This document shows, one piece after another, positions 26,659-36,963 of a DNA stretch of 64,000 nucleotides. Below the pieces are notes generated by a model. It saw nothing but the letters and a program-made list of their open reading frames with translations, was not told where the DNA came from and did no database searches. Position 1 is the first letter of the stretch; each line of letters opens with the position of its first letter. The position numbers and the translations under genes were made by a program. Source of the DNA: Thalassospira povalilytica (GTDB taxonomy: Bacteria > Pseudomonadota > Alphaproteobacteria > Rhodospirillales > Thalassospiraceae); the NCBI RefSeq assembly GCF_002844235.1, contig NZ_PGTS01000010.1, positions 1-64,000 of the forward strand, given 5' to 3'.

Positions 26659-27344
26659 GGTGGGGCTCCGCTAAATTGCTTGCACCGGAATAGCACAGCG
26701 GGCCGGTCACACAATTGCATCCTGCGCAATCGCCCCATGCGTCCGTCGGCGCACGACAGATGTGGCGACAAGACGTACTGCCACAGACACCCCGGGGGCA
26801 TGCCACGGCAATACCGCGAAGGGCCAACACGGGTGCTTGAGGCGTCCAGGAAAGTCGTGAAGGAGGAAGAGGGAAGAGGGGAGCTTGATGGCCTGTTGCC
26901 TGAGGCCAGAGGCGGGAGGCGGAAATTGGACGTTGGACGGGACGGTGGATGGTGGACGGTGGATGGCGGACAGTGGAGGGAGGCATATGGGCGATGTTTT
27001 GCATATCACGGTCACACGATCACCACCGCTGCCTGTTCCGGTTTGTCTGGAAGTGGGCCCGACACAGGAATGCCGGTGCCGCCCAGCACAGGTCGACACG
27101 CAGTCACGATCGGGGTGGATTGCGATCAAGGGTAATGGCGTAACGTCGCAACCAGATGAGCATCATGCAGGTACGAGCCGCGGCCTTATTCCTTCCCACA
27201 GCCTCAATGGTCGACATCGGGGCACACCGGCGACAGAGGCACTTACTTGGCAGGCCGGAGGAGGCAAGCCCTGGCATTGCCCCACCCCCTTTGATGGCGG
27301 TGACGGGTAACGCAAAGCAGGCACATCACAGGACAGCCCCCCGC
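26659..27344. other. 686-bp G-rich gene-free region with heptamer repeats
   Basis: The plus strand is purine-rich (runs of GGAGGAAGAGGGAAG type) and carries a degenerate 7-bp repeat at about 26926-26978. Frames in this stretch (for example 26569-27135 and 26885-27310) are low-complexity and lack ribosome sites. Confidence 0.55.
26926..26978. repeat. Degenerate heptanucleotide repeat, consensus GGTGGAY
   Basis: From 26944: GGTGGAT, GGTGGAC, GGTGGAT, GGCGGAC, AGTGGAG in exact 7-bp register, preceded by two TTGGACG-like units at about 26927-26939. A 7-bp period argues against a coding role. Confidence 0.75.
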
Positions 27345-28037
27345 CTAGCGTTTTTGGGCGTCACCCGGCCAGTGATCATAGAACATCCGGACCTGCACCG
27401 AACGCAGGGTATCGGGCGGCAGGAAGCTTTGCCCGGTACGCAGAAGCTTGTTCTGAAGGGCTGCGAAATAGCGGTTGGTAACCGGTGCAAACGGGCTGAA
27501 GGGCGGCTCGGGAACGATTTCCTCGCCCTTTTCCTTGGCGGCTTCGATTGCCTCGGCCTCGGCGGCAAGTTCTTCTTCGGTTTTGGGTGGCGGCGGGGGC
27601 AGCAATGCCGGGCCGCTATATTTGAAGGACCGCTTGCCCGCCGGACGGGTTTCAAACCGTTGCTTGGTATCGCGATACATCAGGCGTTGCAGATCAACAA
27701 GGAAGCCATTGATGATCTTTGGCAGGTTATGTTCGATCAGCGGCACGGCTTCCCTGCTTTGGGCTTCCAGCCAGATATGGAAAACGATCTGACGGATCGC
27801 ACCGCTTTTGGGCAGCAAAACCGTCAATGAAACCGGATCGGGTACAATAACGGTTTCGGGGATTTCCGGTTCGGCATTGGCCGGTTCTTCTGATTCCTTG
27901 GCGTCGGTCTTTTCACTGCTGGCAAGTGCCGGGCCCGACAGGGAGACAAACGCAAACAGCGCAAGGGATATCATCGCCCAAAAGGCCGTATCCCATAAGC
28001 GATTAACGTTTGACCGGTTGCTCCTGCGCGCAAGCAT
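27345..28037 (-). CDS. Exported or membrane-anchored protein, FliL-like
   Basis: A 230-residue protein with an N-terminal hydrophobic segment (about 16-40, AFWAMISLALFAFVSLSGPALA) that may be a signal peptide or anchor. An acidic linker (EKTDAKESEEPANAEPEIPE) leads to a domain resembling FliL: VSLTVLLPKSGAIRQIVFHIWLEAQ, LIEHNLPKIINGFLVDLQ, then after a charged Pro/Glu-rich insert (about 150-180) NRYFAALQNKLLRTG and a last strand SVQVRMFYDHW. FliL proteins bind the flagellar stator, but no flagellar gene is near, so the role is uncertain. It follows yejF by 72 bp on the same strand and could be co-transcribed. Confidence 0.6.
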   Translation of the reverse strand: MLARRSNRSNVNRLWDTAFWAMISLALFAFVSLSGPALASSEKTDAKESEEPANAEPEIPETVIVPDPVSLTVLLPKSGAIRQIVFHIWLEAQSREAVPLIEHNLPKIINGFLVDLQRLMYRDTKQRFETRPAGKRSFKYSGPALLPPPPPKTEEELAAEAEAIEAAKEKGEEIVPEPPFSPFAPVTNRYFAALQNKLLRTGQSFLPPDTLRSVQVRMFYDHWPGDAQKR

Positions 28038-28109
28038 GATGACTTACCACCCTGTTATCATTCCCTTTTCTGACACTGTTGTAACATGTCTGATGGCGAA
28101 ATGTCGCGA

Positions 28110-29744
<1,635 letters not shown>

Positions 29745-29756
29745 GGTTCAGGTCCC

Positions 29757-30788
29757 CTAAAATGTCTTGCGCGGATCAAAGGCATCGCGGACTGCTTCGC
29801 CAATGAAAATCAGAAGACTGAGCATGATGGCAATCGCAAAGAAGGCCGTCATGCCAAGCCAGGGTGCCTGCAGGTTGTTTTTGCCCTGTGACAGCAATTC
29901 ACCCAGCGACGGCGACCCCGGCGGCATGCCCAGCGACAGGAAGTCGAGTGACGTCAGCGCGACAATCGACCCGTTCAAGACAAAGGGCAGGAAGGTAATG
30001 GTCGCCACCATGGCGTTGGGCAGGACATGGCGATACATGATCCGGTAATCGGTCATGCCAAGTGCCTTGGCCGCGCGCACATATTCAAAGTTACGCGCCC
30101 GCAGGAATTCGGCACGGACAAGTCCGGTCAAACTCATCCAGCTAAACAGCACAAGGATGAACAAAAGCGTCCAGAAGCCCGGTGCAAACAGGCTGGCCAG
30201 GATGATCAGGATGAACAGCTGAGGCAGGCCCGACCAGATTTCGATCACACGCTGGAACCCAAGATCGACCCAGCCGCCAAAATAACCCTGCACCGCACCG
30301 GCGGCGATCCCGATGACCGAACTGACCGCGGTCAGCGCCAGGCCAAACAGGATCGAAATCCGGAAACCGTAAATCAGCCGCGCAAGAACATCGCGCCCCA
30401 ATTCATCGGTGCCCAGCAAGTGGCGCGAAGATGGTGGTGCCGGTTGCGGTTCGCGCATTTCGAAATCGATGGTCGAATAGGAAAACGGGATCAGCGGCCA
30501 GATGGCAAAGCCGTGATGGTCGATCTTGCCCTGAATATAGGGATCATAGAAATCGGTCTCGACATCGAAATCCCCGCCATAGGTGGTTTCCGGATGGTCG
30601 GAAAAGATCGGCATATACCAGTTATCGTCATATTTGACGAAGATCGGCTTGTCATTGGCAAGCAGTTCGGCAAACAGGCAGATCACAAACAGGATCGTAA
30701 AGATCACAAGCGACCAGTAGCCGCGCTTGTTGGCTTTGAAATTCGCAAGACGACGTTTGTTCAGTGGAGAAAGGGCCATCAATGTCAT
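29757..30788 (-). CDS. yejE: Peptide ABC importer permease (YejE)
   Basis: A 343-residue inner-membrane permease. The N-terminal motif LNKRRLANFKANKRGYWSL followed by a membrane helix (about 28-50) and a long periplasmic loop (about 55-140, containing DNWYMPIFSDHPETTYGGDF) is the YejE hallmark. The BPD transporter domain with the EAA loop (EYVRAAKALGMTDYRIMYRHVLPNA) occupies about 150-335. The ATG at 30788 is chosen: GGGAGA lies about 9 nt upstream and it begins 2 bp after the yejB stop; an ATG at 30779 is the alternative. Confidence 0.93.
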   Translation of the reverse strand: MTLMALSPLNKRRLANFKANKRGYWSLVIFTILFVICLFAELLANDKPIFVKYDDNWYMPIFSDHPETTYGGDFDVETDFYDPYIQGKIDHHGFAIWPLIPFSYSTIDFEMREPQPAPPSSRHLLGTDELGRDVLARLIYGFRISILFGLALTAVSSVIGIAAGAVQGYFGGWVDLGFQRVIEIWSGLPQLFILIILASLFAPGFWTLLFILVLFSWMSLTGLVRAEFLRARNFEYVRAAKALGMTDYRIMYRHVLPNAMVATITFLPFVLNGSIVALTSLDFLSLGMPPGSPSLGELLSQGKNNLQAPWLGMTAFFAIAIMLSLLIFIGEAVRDAFDPRKTF

Positions 30789-30790
30789 GA

Positions 30791-31900
30791 TCAATTCTCC
30801 CGCGCTTCAAAGTCGATGCGCGGATCGACGAAATGATAACTCAGGTCGCTGATCAGGTTCAGCACCAGCCCGAACAGCGTGAAGAAATACAGGGTCGCAA
30901 ACATCACCGGATAGTCACGCGTCATCACGGCGTTAAAGCCAAGAAGACCCAACCCGTCGAGCGAGAAGATCACTTCGATCAGGACCGATCCGGTAAACAG
31001 CAACCCGACCAGGGCACTCGGGAAACCGGCAATGACCAGCAACATGGCATTGCGAAAGACGTGACCATACAGCACACGCCGTTCTGTCAGGCCCTTGGCC
31101 CGCGCGGTGACGACATATTGCTTGTTGATTTCATCAAGGAACGAGTTTTTGGTCAGCATGGTCAGGGTCGTAAAGCCCCCGATGGTCAGGGCAATGATCG
31201 GCAGCGTCAGATGCCAGAAATAATCGCCGATCTTGCCCAGAAGCGACAATTCATCAAAGTTCGATGACGTCAAACCGCGCAACGGGAACCAGTCGAAATA
31301 GGTCCCCCCGGCAAAGACGACGATCAGCATCACCGCAAACAGGAAACCGGGGATGGCATAGCCAACAATGATGGCCGCCGATGTCCAGATATCGAAACTT
31401 GATCCGTCGCGCACCGCCTTGGCAACGCCAAGCGGCACGGAAATGATATAGATGATCAAGGTCGACCAAAGCCCGAGTGATATCGACACCGGCATTTTAT
31501 CGAGCACGATATCGACAACATCGCGATCCTGAAAATAGCTTTGGCCGAAATCGAAGGTCAGATAGTTCTTCATCATCATCCAGAACCGTTCATGAGCCGG
31601 TTTGTCAAAACCGAACTGAACTTCGAGCTGTTTGATGATTTCGGGATCAAGCCCCTGAGCGCCACGGTAGCTGGAGGTCGAGGAGAAATTGTTCCCCGCC
31701 CCGGATGAGGATGACCCACCACTGTCGCCCCCCTGATTGGTGATGCGCGCGGTTGATGAAACGTCGGTGCCCTGAAGCTGGGCGATGACCTGTTCGACCG
31801 GGCCGCCAGGTGCGAACTGGATAATCACGAAGTTCAGCAACATGATGCCAAACAGCGTGACCGGGATCAGAAGAAGACGCCGCAGGATATAGTTCAGCAT
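30791..31900 (-). CDS. yejB: Peptide ABC importer permease (YejB)
   Basis: A 369-residue inner-membrane permease of the oligopeptide DppB/YejB type. Helix 1 is [38 protein letters not shown] Ser/Gly-rich periplasmic segment (about 55-85) precedes [27 protein letters not shown], and the BPD domain with EAA loop ([24 protein letters not shown]) follows. The GGGGGAA ribosome site overlaps the yejA stop, and ATG comes 3 bp after that stop, indicating tight coupling in the operon. Confidence 0.94.
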   Translation of the reverse strand: MLNYILRRLLLIPVTLFGIMLLNFVIIQFAPGGPVEQVIAQLQGTDVSSTARITNQGGDSGGSSSSGAGNNFSSTSSYRGAQGLDPEIIKQLEVQFGFDKPAHERFWMMMKNYLTFDFGQSYFQDRDVVDIVLDKMPVSISLGLWSTLIIYIISVPLGVAKAVRDGSSFDIWTSAAIIVGYAIPGFLFAVMLIVVFAGGTYFDWFPLRGLTSSNFDELSLLGKIGDYFWHLTLPIIALTIGGFTTLTMLTKNSFLDEINKQYVVTARAKGLTERRVLYGHVFRNAMLLVIAGFPSALVGLLFTGSVLIEVIFSLDGLGLLGFNAVMTRDYPVMFATLYFFTLFGLVLNLISDLSYHFVDPRIDFEAREN

Positions 31901-31903
31901 GGT

Positions 31904-33856
31904 CTAGTTCCCCCCCATCGGCAGTTTTGCGGCTTTTTGCGGATCAATCCACCAGCGCATGACCGACTCGCCCTTCAGCGGGACGGTATCGGGCCGACCA
32001 AAGATGTTCCACCAGGCCAGCCTGTCCCCGCCAAGGTAATATTGCGGGATCACGTAATAGCCCCACAGCAACACCCGGTCGAGCGCATGGGTCGCGGTGA
32101 CCAGTTCGTGCCAGCTGTCAGCGGTTGCGACCTTATCGACCATCGCATCGACGACCGGGTTTTTGATGCCGGCAAAATTGCGGCTGCCGGGTTGGTCGGC
32201 GGCCTCGCTTGACCAGAAGACGCGCTGTTCATTGCCCGGGGTCAGGGCCTGCGTCCACCAGAAGGTGGTGACGTCAAAATCAAAGGCCTGAATACGGTTG
32301 ACCCACTGTCCGGTATCGATCAGGCGGATGTCCATCTCAACGCCAAGCTGTTTGAGGCGGGCCTTGAAGACCAGCGCGATTTTTTCCAGTCCGGGCTGGC
32401 GAATGATCAGCTCGAAGCGGAACGGTTCGCCGGTTTCCTTATTGACCAGAATCTTGTCGCGCAGTTCCCAACCCGCTTCGTTCAGAAGGGTCATGGATTC
32501 CCTAAGCGCCTTGCGACGGCCATCGGGTTCGTCAAAATTTGGCAGCCTGAAAGGCTGGGTAAACAGTTCCGGCGGTAATTGATCGCGATAGGGTTCAAGC
32601 AAGGCCAGCTCATCGCCGGTTGGAATGCCGCTTGATGCCAGTTCGGAATTCACGAAATAGCTGTCCGTGCGTTTATAGGCCCCATAGAACATCGCACGGT
32701 TGAGCCACTGGAAATCAAAGCCGTATTGCAACGCCTTGCGCACCCGCCAATCGGCAAAAATCGGCAGACGGTTATTCATCACATAGGCCTGCATGCCCAC
32801 CGGAAGGTTATCGGGCAGGAATTCTTTTTGAATGTCGCCGCGCTCAACTGCCGGGGTGTTGTAGGCCGTGCTCCAGTCGCGCGATGAATGTTCGGAGCGC
32901 ACCATATATTCGCCGGCAAGGAATGCCTGGCGCTGGACTTCCGGATCGAGATAGGTGTCGTAACGGATGATGTCGAAATTGTTCTGGCCGCGATTGACCG
33001 GCAGATCTTCGGCCCAGTAATCCTTGACCCGTTCATAGGTGATGCGTCGGCCCGCCTCGATGCTGGCAATCCGATAGGCACCGCTGCCGACCGGAATTTC
33101 AAAGGTGGTTTTCGAGAAATCCTTACCGTCCCAGAATTTCTTGGGCATGATCGAAATGCCCGCCGCCGTCATTGGCGTTTCGCGGTTATTGCCGGGCTTG
33201 AAGGTGAATTTGACGGTCAGTTCGTCAATCGCTTCGGCCCCTTCGATCTGGGAGAAATATTGCCGGTAGACCGGGCTTCCTTTTTCGACCAGCACTTCAT
33301 AGGAAAACACCACATCTTCGGCGGTGATTTCCGATCCGTCCTGAAAACGGGCGCGCGGGTCCAGATGGAAGATGGCAAAGGACCGGTCATCGGGGACTTC
33401 GATGCTGCGCGCAATCAGGCCATACATCGCATAGGGTTCATCGGAACTTGCGACCATCAGGCTGTCATAAATCAGGCCAAGCCCGGCAGCCGATGTCCCC
33501 TTGAGCGTAAAGGGGTTGAGGGTGTCAAAGGCGACAATCGATGACTGGATCAGGGTTCCGCCCTTGGGCGCGTCGGGATTAACATAATCGAAATGGGTGA
33601 AATCCGGCCCGTATTTCAGATCACCATAAAGCGATATGCCATGGGATGTGGTGGTCAGGGGGGCAAGTTCGGCTTCTTCGACGGCGACGGTCGGGGCCGG
33701 CTTGATGACCGGTTTGTCACTGTCCTGTGCCCGAGGGGCGGTGACGGGCAATAGCGATGCGAAAACCGTCACACCAAGCGCAAGACATGCGGATGACACC
33801 GCCTTGCGCACAAGTTGCTTGCCCGACAGTTTCATATTGGCGACATACGCGATCAT
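31904..33856 (-). CDS. yejA: Peptide ABC importer periplasmic binding protein (YejA)
   Basis: A 650-residue solute-binding protein of family 5 that captures oligopeptides for YejBEF. The N-terminus has a long signal peptide (to about residue 42, LGVTVFASLLPVTAPRA). Typical stretches are HGISLYGDLKYGPDFTHFDYVNPDAPKGG, GLIARSIEVPDDRSFAIFHL and GSGAYRIASIEAGRRITYERVKDYW. GGGGAAAG precedes the ATG at 33856; an ATG seven codons later lacks a ribosome site. First gene of the yejABEF operon, divergent from nothing (LysR gene upstream is on the same strand). Confidence 0.93.
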   Translation of the reverse strand: MIAYVANMKLSGKQLVRKAVSSACLALGVTVFASLLPVTAPRAQDSDKPVIKPAPTVAVEEAELAPLTTTSHGISLYGDLKYGPDFTHFDYVNPDAPKGGTLIQSSIVAFDTLNPFTLKGTSAAGLGLIYDSLMVASSDEPYAMYGLIARSIEVPDDRSFAIFHLDPRARFQDGSEITAEDVVFSYEVLVEKGSPVYRQYFSQIEGAEAIDELTVKFTFKPGNNRETPMTAAGISIMPKKFWDGKDFSKTTFEIPVGSGAYRIASIEAGRRITYERVKDYWAEDLPVNRGQNNFDIIRYDTYLDPEVQRQAFLAGEYMVRSEHSSRDWSTAYNTPAVERGDIQKEFLPDNLPVGMQAYVMNNRLPIFADWRVRKALQYGFDFQWLNRAMFYGAYKRTDSYFVNSELASSGIPTGDELALLEPYRDQLPPELFTQPFRLPNFDEPDGRRKALRESMTLLNEAGWELRDKILVNKETGEPFRFELIIRQPGLEKIALVFKARLKQLGVEMDIRLIDTGQWVNRIQAFDFDVTTFWWTQALTPGNEQRVFWSSEAADQPGSRNFAGIKNPVVDAMVDKVATADSWHELVTATHALDRVLLWGYYVIPQYYLGGDRLAWWNIFGRPDTVPLKGESVMRWWIDPQKAAKLPMGGN

Positions 33857-34024
33857 GTGACTTATCGTCTTTCCCCTGATGCAAACTGGTTGCGAGTCTT
33901 GTCACGAATTGGGACGCAGCAGGCCGGGTTTCCCGGACATTATATTCGCTACACGGTCATCGCCCGGCTGCGGTCTTTTATCTGCGGATCATAATGAAGA
34001 ATAAAATGGTTCAATTTCAAGGCA

Positions 34025-34951
34025 TCATGACGGCCCCGGTGCCTTTTGCGCCAGTTTTCGCCGTTCGGTTTCAATTTTGATTTCACCCATCAACCAGTTG
34101 CGGAACGCCCGGACCTTGCGCCGTTCAAGACGACCTTCGGGGTAACAAAGCGAATAGGCATAGGGACTGTCGACCGGCAGATCAAAAGGCACGGTCAGAC
34201 GATTGGTCACGACATATTCCCCAATCATCGCCGGATCGGAGATCACCACGCCAAAACCACTTGCCGCGGCCTCCATCGCCATATCAAGGGTGGCAAAGAC
34301 CGGGCCGCGATCGGCATCAACGCCCTTGATCCCCGTGCCGCTCAGCCAGATGCGCCAGTCTTCGCGCTGGGCCGAGCAATGCAAAAGCGTCACCCCGGCA
34401 AGGTCTTCGGGGGTTTTGAGCTTTTTGGCAAGATCGGGATGACAGACCGGCAATAACCGTTCCCCGGTCAGGAATTCATGCACAAGCTGTTCATCCTGGG
34501 TATCGGCGAAACGCACGGCGATATCGACCTCGTTGAAATCGACCGGGGCCTTGTCATCATTATAGGTGCCCAGTTGCACCTGAAGATCGGGATGCTCCAT
34601 CTGAAAACGGCCAAGCCGTGGCACGATCCAGCGCATGGAAAAGGTCAGCGGCGCCAGAACCGAAAGCTGGGTGTCATCAGCGCGGTCTTCGACCCGGGCC
34701 ACCGCATGTTCGATCGCATCAAAGGCCGGGGTCAGCCCAACCAGAAGATTACGCCCCGCCCGGGTGAGCTTGAGACTTCTGTGCTGTCGCTCAAAAAGTT
34801 TACGGCCCAAAACTTCTTCAAGATGCTGCACCTGTCGGCTGACCGCACCTTGGGTCACGTTAAGCTCATGTGACGCTTTGGTGAAACTTTCAAGACGACC
34901 GGCTACTTCAAAGGCCCGAAGCGCATTTAATGGCAATGGACGGCGTTTCAT
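34025..34951 (-). CDS. LysR family transcriptional regulator (GcvA-like)
   Basis: A 308-residue LysR-type regulator. The winged HTH at about 5-65 reads LNALRAFEVAGRLESFTKASHELNVTQGAVSRQVQHLEEVLG, very close to the GcvA group. An effector-binding LysR substrate domain follows (about 90-300). The start ATG has only a weak site. A dyad GCATGA-N7-TCATGC lies 12 bp upstream of the start, probably its own binding site. It lies upstream of yejA on the same strand (gap 168 bp) and divergent from the DUF1127 gene, so either could be a target. Confidence 0.92.
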   Translation of the reverse strand: MKRRPLPLNALRAFEVAGRLESFTKASHELNVTQGAVSRQVQHLEEVLGRKLFERQHRSLKLTRAGRNLLVGLTPAFDAIEHAVARVEDRADDTQLSVLAPLTFSMRWIVPRLGRFQMEHPDLQVQLGTYNDDKAPVDFNEVDIAVRFADTQDEQLVHEFLTGERLLPVCHPDLAKKLKTPEDLAGVTLLHCSAQREDWRIWLSGTGIKGVDADRGPVFATLDMAMEAAASGFGVVISDPAMIGEYVVTNRLTVPFDLPVDSPYAYSLCYPEGRLERRKVRAFRNWLMGEIKIETERRKLAQKAPGPS

Positions 34952-34963
34952 CGCGATGACTTT

Positions 34964-34982
34964 GCATGACTAAAACTCATGC
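34964..34982. promoter_or_regulatory. Likely LysR-type operator
   Basis: GCATGA-CTAAAAC-TCATGC is a perfect 6-bp dyad containing the T-N11-A core (TGACTAAAACTCA) of LysR-type boxes. It lies in the intergenic region 13 bp upstream of the LysR ATG. Confidence 0.65.
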
Positions 34983-35117
34983 CATGATGACAAAAGATGG
35001 TTTGAGCGCAAGTGTTTTTCGGCGTAACTCTGGGTTTATCGAAACGAGACACACGCATCACAGATGCCGGGCCGCTGATGTATTGAGAGCAGGCCTCAGA
35101 TTACAAGGATGAGAATC

Positions 35118-35324
35118 ATGGTCGCGATCACCAAAGATGCAGGCGCATTTGTTGCAACCCGCCCCCATAACACCGTCAGCCTGATGGATCTGCCGCGCGA
35201 ATGGTACAAACGCCACGATCTGCGCAAGAGACTTGGCCTGATGGATGCCCGTATGCTGCGCGATATCGGCTGGAACGTCTATGACGCCCGTCGCGAAGCT
35301 GCAAAACCGTTCTGGAAAGCCTGA
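35118..35324 (+). CDS. DUF1127 small protein (YjiS-like)
   Basis: A 68-residue basic protein. The C-terminal half LPREWYKRHDLRKRLGLMDARMLRDIGW matches the DUF1127/YjiS pattern (arginine-rich helix, then 'L..ld...L.DiGl'). Such proteins in alphaproteobacteria affect phosphate/carbon metabolism or RNA turnover, likely by binding RNA or proteins. The ATG at 35118 is chosen over 35109 because AAGGATGAG lies at the right distance. It is divergent from the LysR gene. Confidence 0.85.
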   Translation: MVAITKDAGAFVATRPHNTVSLMDLPREWYKRHDLRKRLGLMDARMLRDIGWNVYDARREAAKPFWKA

Positions 35325-35537
35325 TTTCCGGACAAAACCCGCGCTGATGCGCACAACAGAGTATGTATCATGTCTGCCCCGATGTTTCGCTTGCAGGGGT
35401 CCCTTTCATTCCCCCTGCAGGTGCTTGATGCTCTTTTGAGCATACTGAAGATCCCGAGCCTTAAATAAGGTTTGGCATTCTTCTTCTCCCTGAACGCAGA
35501 TGCCAGCATCCCCCCGTTGGCACATGCGTATGAGATT

Positions 35538-35572
35538 GCCGGTCACTTCCCTTGGTGACCGGCATTTCTTTT
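35538..35572 (+). terminator. Terminator downstream of the DUF1127 gene
   Basis: GCCGGTCAC, 8-nt loop, GTGACCGGC, then ATTTCTTTT. It lies 214 nt past the DUF1127 stop. A GC hairpin (GCAGGGG...CCCCTGC) lies in between at about 35390-35416. Confidence 0.75.
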
Positions 35573-35598
35573 GCGTGATTCCCGTCTGTCAAAAGTCG

Positions 35599-36876
35599 CT
35601 ATTTCTTTGCCGGCTGGCGCAAATACATCAGGTTTGCGGCATTCAGAACCGAATACATCACGGCAAACTGTGCATTGAATTCAAATTTTTCCGGTTTTGG
35701 ATCGAACATTTCGTAAATTTCGCGAATGCTGCGTTTACCATCAATCCGCGACAGGATGGCCGGTGATGCGGCGGGCATGGTGCGAGTGACGGACAGACCG
35801 GTAAAGGTGATCTTGATATTGCCCGACTTGGCCACCGACCGGGCAAGGGCCGCACCATCAACCCGGGTAAAGAACGGAATGGCGTCTTCGGCCGGGACCG
35901 GTGGTTTGGTCTTGTTCTTGGCCTTTACCACATAAAAGATGTGCTTGGTGATGTTGCCTGCCATCAGTTCGGCCAGCGCGGCCCGTTCGCGGAACGGCAC
36001 ATGAACCGCCTTTTCCAGAACATCATGGCGCGAACAATAGGTGGTCGGGTCATAGCGCATCGGCTCGATAAAGCTTTGCAGGCGCAGACCGGCCTTTTCA
36101 ACGAAATCAAACACTTCATCGACGCGATAGGCCCGATCCTGCTGATGCAAAAGCAGGTCATAAAACCCGGCATCGCCGCCATGAATATGATCGCCGACAA
36201 ACGGATTGCGCTTGAGCCAGTTGGTCCCGGGCAGGGAATTGAACAGCGCCTTGCCGAAATTAAGGCGGCGCGCCCCGCCGGCCTCGGCATTGAGGCGTTC
36301 CATCATTTCCTGCATGTGATAGACGCCCTGGCGACCCAGTTCGCCATAAACCATCAGCCCCATGCCACCATTGGGTTTGAGCGCATCAGAAAGCGCGCGC
36401 AATCCCGCATCGGGATCAGGCAGATGATGCAGCACCCCGCAACAGTCAATGTAATCGAACGGCCCGTATTCGGATGCCAGATCAACGAACGAACCGGTGA
36501 CAAAGGTCACGTTCTTTTCAAGATTGCGGCGCTTGATGCGGGCTTCGGCGATCTCGCGGGAACTTTCGGACAGGTCGATATAGACGATATCGGCCTTGGC
36601 CTTGCGGTCGCGGGCCTGCTGGGCCAGCATGACAAGCGCATCGCCCGTCCCACCGCCGGCGACCAGAATTCTGATCTTGCCGCTTTTGGTTTGTGCGGAC
36701 GGATCACGCCCGCCAAAAACGAAATGCACCACTTCGTCCCAGTTGCCCGGCGATCCGGTGACAAGTCTTTTATCCTCATCCTCGGGATTGCGGGCCGGAT
36801 AGGGATATGTCTCGTACTGGTCGCGTGTCTTTTCAGACGATTGCACAGCATCGGCACTTTTTTTGTTGTCGGGCAT
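35599..36876 (-). CDS. SAM-dependent methyltransferase with C-terminal PqqD-like segment
   Basis: A 425-residue protein. Residues 15-35 contain TRDQYETYPYPARNPEDEDKR, the 'YPYP' element seen before some class I methyltransferases. The SAM-binding domain (about 70-200) has motif I ILVAGGGTGDAL, acidic VYIDLSESS, and DYIDCCGVLHHLPDPDAGL. The C-terminal roughly 75 residues (ITFTGLSVTRTMPAASPAILSRIDGKRSIREIYEMF) resemble a PqqD-type peptide-binding module ('iLsrIDGkrsi.eI'). This suggests it modifies a peptide or protein, but no precursor peptide is identified. Orphan; substrate unknown. Confidence 0.78.
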   Translation of the reverse strand: MPDNKKSADAVQSSEKTRDQYETYPYPARNPEDEDKRLVTGSPGNWDEVVHFVFGGRDPSAQTKSGKIRILVAGGGTGDALVMLAQQARDRKAKADIVYIDLSESSREIAEARIKRRNLEKNVTFVTGSFVDLASEYGPFDYIDCCGVLHHLPDPDAGLRALSDALKPNGGMGLMVYGELGRQGVYHMQEMMERLNAEAGGARRLNFGKALFNSLPGTNWLKRNPFVGDHIHGGDAGFYDLLLHQQDRAYRVDEVFDFVEKAGLRLQSFIEPMRYDPTTYCSRHDVLEKAVHVPFRERAALAELMAGNITKHIFYVVKAKNKTKPPVPAEDAIPFFTRVDGAALARSVAKSGNIKITFTGLSVTRTMPAASPAILSRIDGKRSIREIYEMFDPKPEKFEFNAQFAVMYSVLNAANLMYLRQPAKK

Positions 36877-36963
36877 TACCGAGTTTTCCAGCAGAGAAGT
36901 GATTGGGACGGAAACATCCTATACCAACGAATTAATTAATAAAATCCAGCAGTTCATGCCAAC

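Noticed and set aside
35941..36939. 332-residue frame antisense to the methyltransferase
   Set aside because: Shadow frame; the methyltransferase on the other strand has clear SAM motifs.
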